Shown here piece after piece: positions 37,271 through 46,660 of a stretch of 64,000 nucleotides of DNA. The notes beneath the pieces are model-generated. The model saw only the letters and a list, made by a program, of their open reading frames with translations, was not told where the DNA came from and did no database searches. The DNA is from Cranoglanis bouderius. Lineage: Eukaryota > Chordata > Actinopteri > Siluriformes > Cranoglanididae. Each line of letters opens with the position of its first letter. Positions within the stretch are counted from its first letter, which is position 1. The position numbers and the translations under genes were made by a program. The stretch lies in assembly GCA_023630585.1 (NCBI GenBank), contig CM042536.1:27293904-27357903 (forward strand), in the 5' to 3' direction.

Positions 37271-37658
37271 GTGACATTTCAGTCCCCAGAACATTATATG
37301 TATAAAAATGCATGACAATTAACTATAAAATACATTTTATTATTAACCAGAGTGTCCTGCACATTAAGCTAACTGCTAATTTAAAATATATAATTAAAAA
37401 CTACCTAGAGCACTAAAAAATAGCATTTTTTGCATGTCCCCACTCTCTATCTCTATACTTTACATTGAAATATAATTATTAAAGTCCTTCAGAAATCTTT
37501 TTTTTCCCATTGTTCTGTGACTTTATATCCAATCTATGATTTAAAATGTTTGTTTTTTTTTCATGAGAAATCCATAACATTTTAGATAAAATACACATTT
37601 TAGTCGTGTCCCCGGGTTTTCACTCAGTCCTGTTACCCGAGCACGTTGCCCTCTTGAG
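37000..37658 (-). repeat. Right arm of the long inverted repeat
   Basis: This is the reverse complement of the left arm. It contains (AT)n at about 37,213-37,267 and two tandem copies of a ~70-bp block holding 'tcaaaatggcggcca' and 'atcagtatattgatt'. Confidence 0.8.
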
Positions 37659-37826
37659 CGCCTTTGCGGAGCCGTTGCCTTTTTAAAAAATATATATATA
37701 TATATTATTTATTTTTATTTTTTTAAATGAGGCGGTAGGGGAGCAGGGCTGCGGGTGATGACATCACAAGCGTTGATTGACTGAGGCAGTTGTTGTCCCA
37801 GGGCTGATCATAGAAAATGTTGGTCT
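37654..37826 (+). repeat. Direct repeat, copy 2 (pairs with 36,750-36,890)
   Basis: It carries the same words as copy 1, with an extra A/T-rich insertion ('tatatatatatatta') after 'gccgttgcc'. It abuts the broken Tc1 fragment on its right. Confidence 0.75.
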
Positions 37827-37870
37827 CAGGACAACGAGCACTTGGCAAAATCAGGACGAGCAGGTCGCTC

Positions 37871-38372
37871 TTATACCACTTCTTAATAATAGACTTCATT
37901 GTGCTTCTAGGCATTGATAAAGCCTTTGAAATTTTTTGGTATCCATCTCCTGACTTGTGCTTGTCCACAACTTTATCCCGGAGATCTTTTGACAGTGCCT
38001 TGCCACCCATAGTTGATTGTTTGCTTCAGTTGCACTACAAAATGTTCCAGGAAAGCTCTTTTCATGCTGAGCTAATCAAAATGACCACGGCTGATCACAG
38101 TTGAAAGTCAAATGGCTTTGTGTGCCATTTAGAACACTTTATTGAGTTTACAAGTCATTTTTAGGAGGGGGTGATCCTTCTTCCAACTCAGTGATTTTGT
38201 TTTTTTATTTAAAAAAAAAAAAAAAAAAAAAAAAAATTCTGACATGTTGGTGTTATATCTTTCACTTGGATGTTATAAGTTGTGCTCACTAAATACAGCT
38301 GGATAAAACAAAAACTGTGTCCGTCTTCATTTCAGGCTGAAAAGCAACAAAATGTGATTCTTTTCTATACCT
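37871..38372 (-). pseudogene. Tc1-like element fragment: 5' terminal repeat plus transposase N-terminus
   Basis: On the minus strand an ATG at 38,010 opens a frame beginning MGGKALSKDLRDKVVDKHKS and running through the first helix-turn-helix (ISKALSMPRSTMKSIIKKW) of a Tc1 transposase. It then loses homology near 37,871 at the junction with the direct repeat. Upstream on this strand (38,011-38,372) is the leader and terminal-repeat region, which matches the plus-strand element at 42,921-43,286, including 'gcaacaaaatgtgat' and 'aaactgtgtccgtcttcat'. The whole catalytic domain is missing, so it is dead. Confidence 0.85.
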
Positions 38373-38721
38373 ACTATATATTTAAATATATAGTCCCCTC
38401 CGAAACTACTAGAACAGCAAGGCCAATTCATTTGTTTGTGCTGTAGACTGAAGACATTTGGGTGTGGGATCAAAAGATGAACATGAGAAGAAAGTTTATA
38501 ATTTTTACTTTTATTTCCTGGTATTTATATGTAGATGTGTTAAAAAGACATAGAACATAGCACATTTTGTATCAGACTGCCCAATTTGTATGTGAGCAAA
38601 AATATTGGAACATGTGATTTTCAGGTGTTTCTTGTTACCCAGGTGTATCTTGTTGGATTGATTGTTTAAACAATAAATATCTCTAAAAATCTACTCTTGG
38701 TTTTAGCCTTCAGTTTCAACT

Positions 38722-39303
38722 GTGAAGACTACATTTGCTGTTAAAAAGCTGTTTATGGGAGAAAAGTACGCCATTCTGAAGCTGAAAAAAGAGGCGAAAT
38801 CAATCAGAGGCATTGCACAAACATTGGGCATAGCCAATACAACAATTTGGAATGTCCTGAAAAAGAAAGAAACCACTGGTGTACTGAGCAACAGACACCG
38901 AATGGGTCGGCCAAGGAAAACTACAACAGCCGATGACAGAAACATTGGATCTGATCATGATCCAAAACACACAAGCACTCCTGTGAAACCTGGTGGAGGT
39001 AGTGTCATGGCTTGCGCTTGCATGGCTGCTTCTGGAACAGGCTCACTAATCTTTATTGATGATGTACCTCATGATGGTAGCAGCAGAATGAATTCAGAAG
39101 TTTACAGGAAAATTTTGTCTGCCCATTTACAAAGAAATGCATTCAAATTAATCGGGAGGAACTTGATCATACAGCAAGACAATGATCCAAAACACACTGC
39201 CAACTCAACAAAGGACTTCCTCAGGGGAGAAAAGTGGAAGGTTTTAGACTGGCCAAGTCAATCACCAGACCTTAACCCAGTTGAGCAGCATTTCACCTCC
39301 TGA
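38722..39303 (+). pseudogene. Tc1 transposase pseudogene with internal deletion
   Basis: The 193-codon frame keeps the N-terminal helix-turn-helix (RGIAQTLGIANTTIWNVLKK, residues ~29-48), the GRPRK hook (~63-67), the second catalytic Asp in IIQQDNDPKHTANS and DLNPVE with the final Glu. After TTTADDRNI the frame jumps directly to HDPKHTSTPVKPGGGS. The second helix-turn-helix and the strand with the first catalytic Asp are therefore absent (about 80 codons relative to the family). The frame stops just after the Glu. The expected C-terminus (AWKSIIKEG to SKGYASKY) appears in another frame at 39,580-39,687, beyond the inserted retroposon tail. Confidence 0.88.
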
Positions 39304-39359
39304 AGAGGAGACTGAAGGGAAAACTCCCTGAAACAAACAACTGAAAGCGGCTGTGGTAA

Positions 39360-39577
39360 AAAAAATAAATAAATAAAAAAAAAGGGGGGGGGGGTGTTCT
39401 CTGTGTGTTTTTCTTATTATATTATCTCCCCAACAAAGTTTTTAGACTAATGGTATTCTTAAACTGTGACGTAGTGAACCAGTACTAGGATGTATTTATT
39501 GATAGAGACTCCAAAGCACTTCTGTAAGTCGCTCTGGATAAGGGCCACTGCAAAATGCATAAATGTAAATGTATATG
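39360..39577 (+). mobile_element. Retroposon 3'-tail insertion (SINE-like)
   Basis: The segment lies between two pieces of the Tc1 transposase C-terminal coding region. It ends with 'gtcgctctggataagggcca' then 'gcataaatgtaaatgta', the same type of 3' tail seen on the complete SINE at 56,265-56,441. It is flanked by the short duplication 'gtaaaa'. No tRNA-like head is visible, so this is a 5'-truncated copy or the tail of a partner LINE. Confidence 0.65.
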
Positions 39578-39776
39578 TAAAAGCCTGGAAAAGCATCATA
39601 AAAGAAGGATCCAACTATTTGGTGATGTCAGTGAGTTGCAGGCTTGATGCACTTACTGCAAGCAAGGGATATGCAAGCAAATATTAGGTGTTATTTACTT
39701 TAATTTACTTCAAGTCTTATCTGCTCCTATACTTTTGCTCACCTAAAATAATTATTTTATGTTGTTTAACACATTT

Positions 39777-40440
39777 AGAGTTGTGTCATAAGTTTACATA
39801 CGTCTTGCAGAGTGCAACCTTTTATTAATAAAATGGGGGGGGGGGTATTTCACATAACAGATGCTTACATATAGAGCCACAAGACACAATAATAACTTAA
39901 TTTACACAAATGAACCAGTTCAAAAGTTTACATACGCTTGATTCTTAATACTGTGTGTTGTTACCTGGATGATCAAAGACTGTTTTTATGTTTTATGATA
40001 GTTGTTCATGAGTTCCTTGTTTGTCCTGAGCAGTTAAAGTGCCCACATGTATTCAGCATGTATTCAGAAAAATCCTCTGGGTCCTGCACATTCTTTGCTT
40101 TTTCAGCATCTTCTGCATATTTGACCCCTTTCCCAACAGCGGCTATATGATGTTGAGATCCATCTTTTCACACTGAGGAGAACTGAGGGACTTGTACACA
40201 ATTATTACAAAAGGTGCAAACATTCACTGATGCTCAAGAAGGCAACACAATACATTAAGAGCCAGGGGGGTGTAAACTTTTGAACAGGATGATCAGTGTA
40301 AACTGTTATTACTTTGTCTTCTGGGAAATATGCAAATATCTTAAGTAGCTTCTGAAGGGCGGTACTAAATTTAAAAAAAAATAAGATCTTTAAACAAAAT
40401 AACCCCCTGGTTCTTACTGTAATGTGTTAATGAAGTAATT
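39777..40440. repeat. Probable non-autonomous transposon or decayed repeat
   Basis: Inside this stretch 'gttcaaaagtttacatac' (39,918-39,935) is matched in reverse by 'gtgtaaacttttgaac' (40,270-40,285), so about 370 bp is bracketed by inverted repeats. From memory the internal sequence resembles a repeat that is common in cyprinid and catfish genomes. There is no coding capacity. Confidence 0.5.
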
Positions 40441-40616
40441 TTGCCTATTTGGTTAATGGTGAGAACCAACATTTTATTTATTTTATAGGTTATTATTTTT
40501 AATATTAAAGTTAGATTGAGCAGACTTTAAATGTAAAAGCAGAGCCATCATCATGTGACACCATTAGTTACCTAGTACAGGATACAGAGAAACAGAGGCT
40601 CCCCCCTCATGGTGCA

Positions 40617-40699
40617 TACATCCAGGTGGATGGCAAGACAATAAAGGCGCAGATTTGGGACACGGCCGGGCAGGAGCACTACCGGGTCATCACCTCAGT
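40617..40699 (+). pseudogene. Orphan Rab11-like exon fragment
   Basis: An 83-bp stretch reads YIQVDGKTIKAQIWDTAGQE, then HYRVITS. This covers the interswitch, the G3 motif WDTAGQE and the start of switch II of a Rab11-type small GTPase, a regulator of recycling-endosome traffic. It is followed by a good splice donor, GTGAGT (40,700-40,705), in the correct phase for a coding exon. Upstream of 40,617 the homology stops abruptly, and no P-loop or other Rab exon was found nearby. It is best read as a stray duplicated exon piece. The His in place of the usual Arg after QE and Val in place of Ala before ITS also argue against a functional exon. Confidence 0.7.
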
Positions 40700-40705
40700 G
40701 TGAGT

Positions 40706-42920
40706 GCACCATGAGCTACTACCAGGCTTTAGTAGGCCTAGCCTGTGGCTATTTTGCATCAGTAGTTGCCTAAGTAGCCTAACAGTGTTAGCTTAAATCA
40801 ATAACTTAATCCGTTATCTAGTTCACCTTTCATCTGAGGTTAAGTATTTGGTAAAATATTGTCCTTCATTAGGCTATAGAATCATACAGCAGCCTTCAAT
40901 GATCTGCTGATGATCTTAGTTGGTTTTGGCTGGTTCAGATGGTCATTGAACCAATTTGAACAATTGTTCTTGAACACATTGGATTGCTAATTAGACTGCT
41001 CTGCACACACCTCTATTAAAGCCTCTATTGTACCGTAAACATGGACTGGTTCAAAATGGCAGACGTATACTTTGCACTGCATAAAACATATTGTACTACT
41101 ATAATACATTCTGTTCCTCGTAGTAGTATGGAATATGAGTATGCAGGATAGCATGTATGCAAAAATGTTGTTTTGGTAGGCCATACTACACATTCATGTG
41201 ACCGCTGGTCAGTTACACAGGCTTGGGGAAGCAATTACCTCAGAATGACCTATATCAATTTTGCACAGAGTATTTTCATAGTAGTTACTAGTGAGATTAA
41301 ATTAGTTAACCTTTGGTGGTTAAACCCCAGAAATGATGGAAAAAGCAGCAGGACAAAGTAAATACAGTAACTAGCATAACTAGCTAATTTTCTAGATCAT
41401 TTTGTGATCAAGTAACTTAAGTCATCACAGGAACTACAGCACTTTCTAGCAAAAGGTTACCAATAATAATATGGTAACTACACTGCACAACAACAAAGAA
41501 AAACATACCCGTAAGCTGTTTAGCCATTGGTGTTGGTTAGCATTAGCTTGGCCACATAGGCAGTAACTTAGCTAAGCTACATTTTTCAGTAATCCGCAAC
41601 GTTTTCCGGTGTTTACTTTGAAAATGAAGTAACTGTGGTGCATTGTGGGATTTAGTAGCTACACCACATATCTCTGTCCACATACTTGAAGCCCAGGTAT
41701 TCATTTTGTCCACTACCTGCATATTAATACATTTTTTTTTTTTTTTTATACATAATGCTTTTTAGATTGGATTTAGTATGAGTAGAATACATGAAATGCC
41801 GTTTGTCAAAATCGCCGCAGATTTTCCACAGATTTGGGCCAAGACGCGTCATGTGACGTCATCACATTGCACATTCAGTCAAAGCCATCTTTGATTCATG
41901 TGCATCGAGCATAAGTACAGCTTAAAAAGTCTTTTTTACCAACAAACATCACTGTGTCACTTTCCGCAAATAAAGCATAAAAAACAAATTTTGAAAGAAG
42001 ACGCAGCAAAAGTAAGCATTTTTGGCCACAGCAATCACAACAAACGCAAAATCCTAGAGGTCTGACTTCAGGTGATCTTAAATTAGATTTTTTTCTTCTG
42101 TTCGTTCTACACTTTGGTTCTATCTTTTATTGGTTGGTGGCTCACTGAGTTTGCTCAGGTCTCCCATACACGGTGGCTCAGGTTCCATTCCAGCATGGGG
42201 TGAGTCACTACATTACATGTGCAGAGCCTTTACTCCAAAATAATATTCAGGAGGAAATGTCCTTCTATCCCAGTGCAATGTGTGAGTGAATCTATTGTGT
42301 GTGCAAATCCAGTTCCAGCTCTGGTTGAGATTAGTTTAAATTTTTTTAAACTACAAAGCCTCCTATAGAACATGATTATTTTCTTCAGGAATCCCACATG
42401 CAGGTTGATCTGATCTCAACAACATGGGCAAAAGTCACAACACTCTCAAGTAGATTTATTTTACTTTGCAGCAGACATTGTAGTGTGTTTGCTGTACTGA
42501 AAAGGGCAGATGTACACATGTGCCATTTACAAATGATTCTGTCTTTTTAAACACATCACTTAAGAAGAAAAAATCGATATTGGAATATATTTAGTCCATT
42601 TTTTTTCACTTGCCTGCTGAGTGGTATGTTTACTTGTCAGTATTTTTTAAAACAACCTTGAATTACAGTTAAAGAAGGTTGTACAATGTTGTACCCTCTT
42701 AAACATGGACAAACATAAAATAACACAAAATAGCAACGTTGGTTAGTTTTTTTTCATTGCACAAGCTGTTTGTTCTCTGAGCAAATCAGTATGCTTACCA
42801 AAAACTTTAGTCATAAGCAAAACCTGCACATCACTTTGGGCTAACAGGAAATGTGACTGACTGAATCAGTGAACAATTTTGAATTAATCTTTTTGCTGAG
42901 TCACTCAAGAGACTCAAATA
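40706..42920. other. Non-coding AT-rich stretch with no recognised gene
   Basis: There are no open frames beyond background. A more GC-balanced patch at 41,810-42,060 with 'gcgtcatgtgacgtcatcac' (a CRE-like TGACGTCA core) may be an old repeat or a regulatory patch, but I cannot place it. Nothing else stands out except poly-T runs near 41,735 and 42,600. Confidence 0.5.
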
Positions 42921-43551
42921 CAGTGGGCATAAAAAATAATCACCCCTCTTTAAAATAATCACATTTTGTTGCTTTTCAGCCTGAAATGAAGATGGACACA
43001 GTTTTTGTTTTATCCAGCTGTATTTACTCAGTGTAACTTATAACATCCAAGTGAAAGATATAACACCAACATTTCAGAAAAAATAAATTAAATAAAATCA
43101 CCCCCCTCCTAAAAATGACTTGTAAACTCAAGCATGTGTAGCTAATCACCTTCTCAATGGCACACAAAGCCATTTGACTTTCAACTGTGATCAGCTGTGG
43201 TCATTTTGATTAGCTCAGCATAAAAAGAGCTTTCCTGGAGCATTTTTCAGTCATTGGTAGTGCAACTGACGTAAACAAATAAACTATGGGTGGCAAGGCA
43301 CTGTCAAAAGATCTCCAGGATAATGCCTAGAAGCACAGTGAAGTCTATTATTAAGAAGTGGAAGGTATTTGGTACAACACAGACCCTCCCTGTATCAGGA
43401 CGTCGCTCCAAAGTGGATGAAAGAGCCAGGAGGACACTGGTCAGAGAGGCTACAAAGAGGCCTACAGCAACTCTGAAGCAGTTGCAGGAATTTATGACAA
43501 AGAGTGACATTGTGTGCATGTGACAACAATATCACAAATTCTCCACAAATA

Positions 43552-44949
43552 CAGTGGGGGAAAAAATTATTTGATCACCTGCAGATTTTGTACATTTGCC
43601 CACTGACAAAGAAATAATCAGTCTATAATTTTAATGGTAGGTGTATTTTAACAGTGAGAGACAGAATAACAACAAAAAAATCCAGAAAAACGCATTTAAA
43701 AAAAGTTATAAATTGATTTTCATTTTAATGAGTGAAATAAGTATTTGATCCCCTATCAGTCAGCAAGATTTCTGGCTCCCAGGTGTCTTTTACACAGGTA
43801 CTGAGCTGAGATTAGGAGCACTCTCTTAAAGGGAGTGTTCCTAATCTCAGTTTGTTACCTGTAAAAAGACACCTGTCCACAGAAGCAATCAATCAATCAG
43901 TTTCCAAACTCTCCACCATGGCCAAGACCAAAGAGCTGTCCAAGGATGTCAGTGCCAAGATTGTAGACCTACACAAGGCTGGAATGGGCTACAAGACCAT
44001 CGCTAAGCAGCTTGGTCAGAAGGTGACAACAGTTGGTGTGATTATTCGCAAATGGAAGAAACTGTCAGTCTCCCTCGGTCTGGGGCTCCATGCAAGATCT
44101 CACCTCGTGGAGTTTCAATGATCATGAGAACGGTGAGGAATCAGCCCAGAACTACAAGAGAGGATCTTGTTAATGATCTCAAGAAAGCTGGGACCATAGT
44201 CACCAAGAAAACAATTGGTAACACACTACGCCGTGAAGGACTGAAATCCTGCAGCGCCCGCAAGGTCCCCCTGTTCAAGAAAGCACATGTACAGGCCCGT
44301 CTGAAGTTTGCCTGAATGATTCAGAGGAGAACTGGGTGAAAGTGTTGTGGTCAGGTGTGGTCAGATCTCTTTGGCATCAACTCAACTCGCCATGTTTGGA
44401 GGAGGAGGAATGCTGCCTGTGACCCCAAGTCATAACACCATCCCCACCGTCAAACATGGAGATGGGAACATTATGCTTTGGGGGTGTTTTTCTGCTAAGG
44501 GGACAGGACAACTGCACCGCATCAAAGGGACGATGGACGGGGCAATGTACCATCAAATCTTGGGTGAGAAACTCCTTCCCTCAGCCAGGGCATTGAAAAT
44601 GACCTTAATGACTTGGAGAGGATCTGCAAAGAGGAGTGGGACAAAATCCCTCCTGGGATGTGTGCAAACCTGGTGGCCAAATATAAGAAACGTCTGACCT
44701 CTGTGATTGCCAACAAGGGTTTTGCCACCAAGTACTAAGTCGAAGGGGTCAAATACTTATTTCCTTCATTAAAATGCAAATCAATTTATAACTTTTTTGA
44801 AATGCTTTTTTCTGGATTTTTTTTTTGTTGTTATTCTGTCTCTCACTGTTAAAATACACCTACCATTAAAATCATAGACTGATCATTTCTTTGTCAGTGG
44901 GCAAACGTACAAAATCAGCAGGGGATCGAATACTTTTTTCCCCCCACTG
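43552..44949 (+). mobile_element. Tc1-like element (1,398 bp) nested inside another Tc1
   Basis: It begins CAGTGGGGGAAAAAATTATT and ends in its reverse complement (CCCCCCACTG). TA lies on both sides (43,550-43,551 and 44,950-44,951). The terminal repeats are ~210 bp (43,552-43,765 and ~44,730-44,949). Each carries two site-like words, 'aattatttgatcacctg' outer and 'agtatttgatcccct' inner. Removing it and one TA rejoins the older transposase ('ctccacaaata' to 'tgtcttgtatggg'), which gives the relative age. Confidence 0.93.
43918..44738 (+). pseudogene. Tc1 transposase pseudogene with catalytic-core deletion
   Basis: The natural start is the ATG at 43,918 in a good context (ccaccATGg), giving MAKTKELSKDVSAKIVDLHK and the first helix-turn-helix. 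A frameshift near 44,060 moves the trace into the frame at 44,052-44,315 (SGAPCKISPRGVSMIMRTVR). A further shift moves it to 44,347-44,697, with TVKHGDGNIMLWGCFSAKGT. After LLPSARALK the DNA jumps to 'aatgaccttaatgacttggag', which encodes the late C-terminal LNDLERICKEEW. The second catalytic Asp and the Glu are therefore deleted. The last codons (KGFATKY) end near 44,738. The ends remain intact, so it could have been mobilised in trans. Confidence 0.9.
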
Positions 44950-45932
44950 TATGTCTTGTATGGGAGGGTTGCAAGAAGGCACTCCTTAAGAAAGGCCACA
45001 TGAACGCACCTTGAAGATTCTGACGCCACATGGAAAAGGGTGTTATGGTGAGATAAGACTAAAATTGAATTATTTGGCCTCAACACCAAACGATATGTCT
45101 GGCGGAAATTCAATACAGCTCACCATCCAAATAACACCATTCCTACAGTAAAGCATGGAGGTGGTAATATCCTGTTATGGGGGTGTTTCTCTGCAGCAGG
45201 GACTGGAACACTTGTCAGGATGGAAGGAAAATGGATGGGGCAAAATACTGTCAAATTCTTGAGGAAAATCTGCTGCTCTCTGCCATAAAGTTGTCCATGG
45301 GAAGAAGGTTTACCTTCCAACATGACAATGACCCAAAGCACACAGCAAAACTGACCACACAGTGGTTGAAGGAGAAAAAGGTGAATGTCCTTGCATGGCC
45401 TAGTCAGAGCCCAGACTTAAACCCCAAAAAAATCTGTGGAATGACTTGAAGACTGCAGTCCACAAACAGTCACCATCAAATTTAACTGAACTTGAGCAGT
45501 TCTGCAAAGAAGAGTGGGCAAATATTGCAAAGTCTAGATGTGCAAAGTTAGTAGAGACATATCCCAACAGACTAAAGACTGTAATTAAAGCAAAAGGTGG
45601 TTCAACAAATAACTGCCAATAAATTGCCAACAGGACATAAAAATTTCCCAGATCTCTCCCAACCCTAGCCCTCCAAAACTCAGCCTGACAGTGCTATCCA
45701 ATAGGAGAAATGGAGCATAATTTAAAGTAAAAAAAAACAAAACAAAACCTAATCATCACATTTCTGAAGAAAAGAAATAAAAGCTGACCAGATCTTTTCA
45801 AATAACGGAAGTTTGTTTTTGCAATAAACTTCATGAAGTTATAATAATGCATACTGTGATGCTGAAATCTTTTTCAGCATAAACAGAAAAAACAACAGCA
45901 CTCTGACACATAGGATAACTAGCAACAAGAAC

Positions 45933-45938
45933 TTTATT
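45933..45938 (-). promoter_or_regulatory. Candidate polyadenylation signal AATAAA
   Basis: The plus strand reads 'actttattga', so the minus strand carries AATAAAGT about 720 bp beyond the stop codon at 46,661. I saw no nearer AATAAA on that strand. This would give a 3' UTR that contains the interspersed repeat. Confidence 0.4.
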
Positions 45939-46204
45939 GATCAGTTGTGGATAGGAGTCTTGAAAAGGGAAGGTTAAATGTTTTGCTTGGTTGGTCAATC
46001 TATGGGTTCATGTGATGAGAAGAGGGAAGTCGGAGTCTGTAAAAGAGGAAAAAATTATATGAAAAATCATTTGGAGGCATCAGAATAAATGCATCAGACT
46101 CCAGTGCTGGAGCACAGATAGTGTTTTTTTTTATAAGTTCTTTCATGATGAATGAATTTGCATTTTGGTAAATTCACTAAAATGTATTATATGACAACAA
46201 AAAT

Positions 46205-46515
46205 GCTTTATCCTGGTCAGGGTCACGGTACATCCGGAGCCTATCTCAAGAACACTGGGAACAAACCCTCAATGGGGCATGTTTTGGAAGATGGGAGGGG
46301 ACCGGAGAAACAGGAGAAAACCCATGCAGACACAGGGAGAACATGTGAAACTGCATATACAGTAACTGGATCTCAGGTTTGAACCAGAGACTCTGGAACT
46401 GTGAGGCACCTGGAACTGTGCCCTGCAACGGACTTGTCAAGGGTGTATTCCTGCCTCATACCCAGTGTTCTTGGGATAGGCTCCAGATCCACAGTGACCC
46501 TGACCAGGATTAAGC
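46205..46515. repeat. Teleost interspersed repeat (family not named)
   Basis: It contains 'acccatgcagacacagggagaa', close to the consensus-like phrase also found at 51,790-51,815 ('acccatacagacacagggaga'). It is a degenerate copy with no open frame. Confidence 0.55.
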
Positions 46516-46660
46516 AGTTACTGAAAGTGAGAGTGTGTTCTTGTTTGCTTTACACTGTGATTAAAAGGAGAGTTGTGTAGACCTTTGCTTTCATTTCATT
46601 TGTTATTTTCATTCATCTCATCCTTACCAGTCTCTCAGCTCCAAATTGACTGCTCTTTGT

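Larger units (their letters stand above)
34319..37658. mobile_element. 3.3-kb inverted-repeat (foldback-like) element with 0.65-0.75-kb arms
   Basis: The left arm (34,319-35,067) and right arm (about 37,000-37,658) are reverse complements. Both contain the same features in mirror order: 'gagggcaacgtg', the GTAACAGGACTGAG word, 'cccggggacacgac', a poly-A or poly-T run, a long (AT)n tract, 'ttgggggg' and the repeated 'tcaaaatggcggccatttt' block. The spacer is ~1.93 kb. No clean target duplication was found at the outer ends. The layout suits a DNA transposon with very long terminal repeats or a foldback element; the family is not identified. The AT tracts lie at mirrored positions, so a large cruciform is conceivable. 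Confidence 0.75.
38391..39776 (+). mobile_element. Internally deleted Tc1-like element with a retroposon tail inserted
   Basis: It begins TAGTCCCCTCCGAAACTACT, next to a TA at 38,389-38,390. The left terminal repeat reaches ~38,640 with the inner word 'gtgagcaaaaatattggaac'. The right repeat is recognisable as 'ctatacttttgctcacctaaa' (39,728 onward) but is cut off near 39,776, where a different repeat starts. A ~215-bp segment inserted at 39,360-39,577 interrupts the transposase 3' end and is flanked by 'gtaaaa' on both sides. Confidence 0.8.
43286..45620 (+). pseudogene. Tc1 transposase pseudogene, interrupted by a nested Tc1
   Basis: After MGGKALSKDLQD the frame lacks the segment expected before MPRSTVKSIIKKWK and hits a stop. 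A second frame (43,290-43,523) covers the helix-turn-helix and linker. The coding trace then breaks at the nested insertion (43,552-44,949). It continues with fragments of the catalytic core: 'NTIPTVKHGGGN' near 45,140, FQHDNDPKHTAKLT near 45,320 and SQSPDLNP near 45,410. There a frameshift replaces the usual IENLW, and the Glu is lost from the frame. The C-terminal RLKTVIKAKGGSTN trace ends near 45,620. It is clearly inactive. Confidence 0.85.
42921..45640 (+). mobile_element. Decayed Tc1-like element (older host of a nested Tc1)
   Basis: The left end CAGTGGGCATAAAAAATAAT follows TA at 42,919-42,920. The leader and an ATG at 43,286 (MGGKALSKDLQD) match the minus-strand fragment at 37,871-38,372. 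The body is split by the younger element at 43,552-44,949 and resumes at 44,952. The matching right terminal repeat was not found, so the 3' end near 45,640 is approximate and the element is truncated or scrambled there. Confidence 0.8.
45641..46660. other. 3' flank of the coiled-coil gene with an interspersed repeat
   Basis: There is no coding capacity. At about 46,205-46,515 'ggtcagggtcacggtacatccgg', 'acccatgcagacacagggag' and 'gaaccagagactctggaactgtg' form a repeat of a type common in teleosts. A second partial copy lies at 51,690-51,830. The minus-strand polyadenylation signal at 45,933-45,938 is the best candidate end for the gene that stops at 46,661. Confidence 0.55.

Noticed and set aside
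38703..38945. Minus-strand 80-codon frame
   Set aside because: It is antisense to the Tc1 transposase pseudogene at 38,722-39,303.
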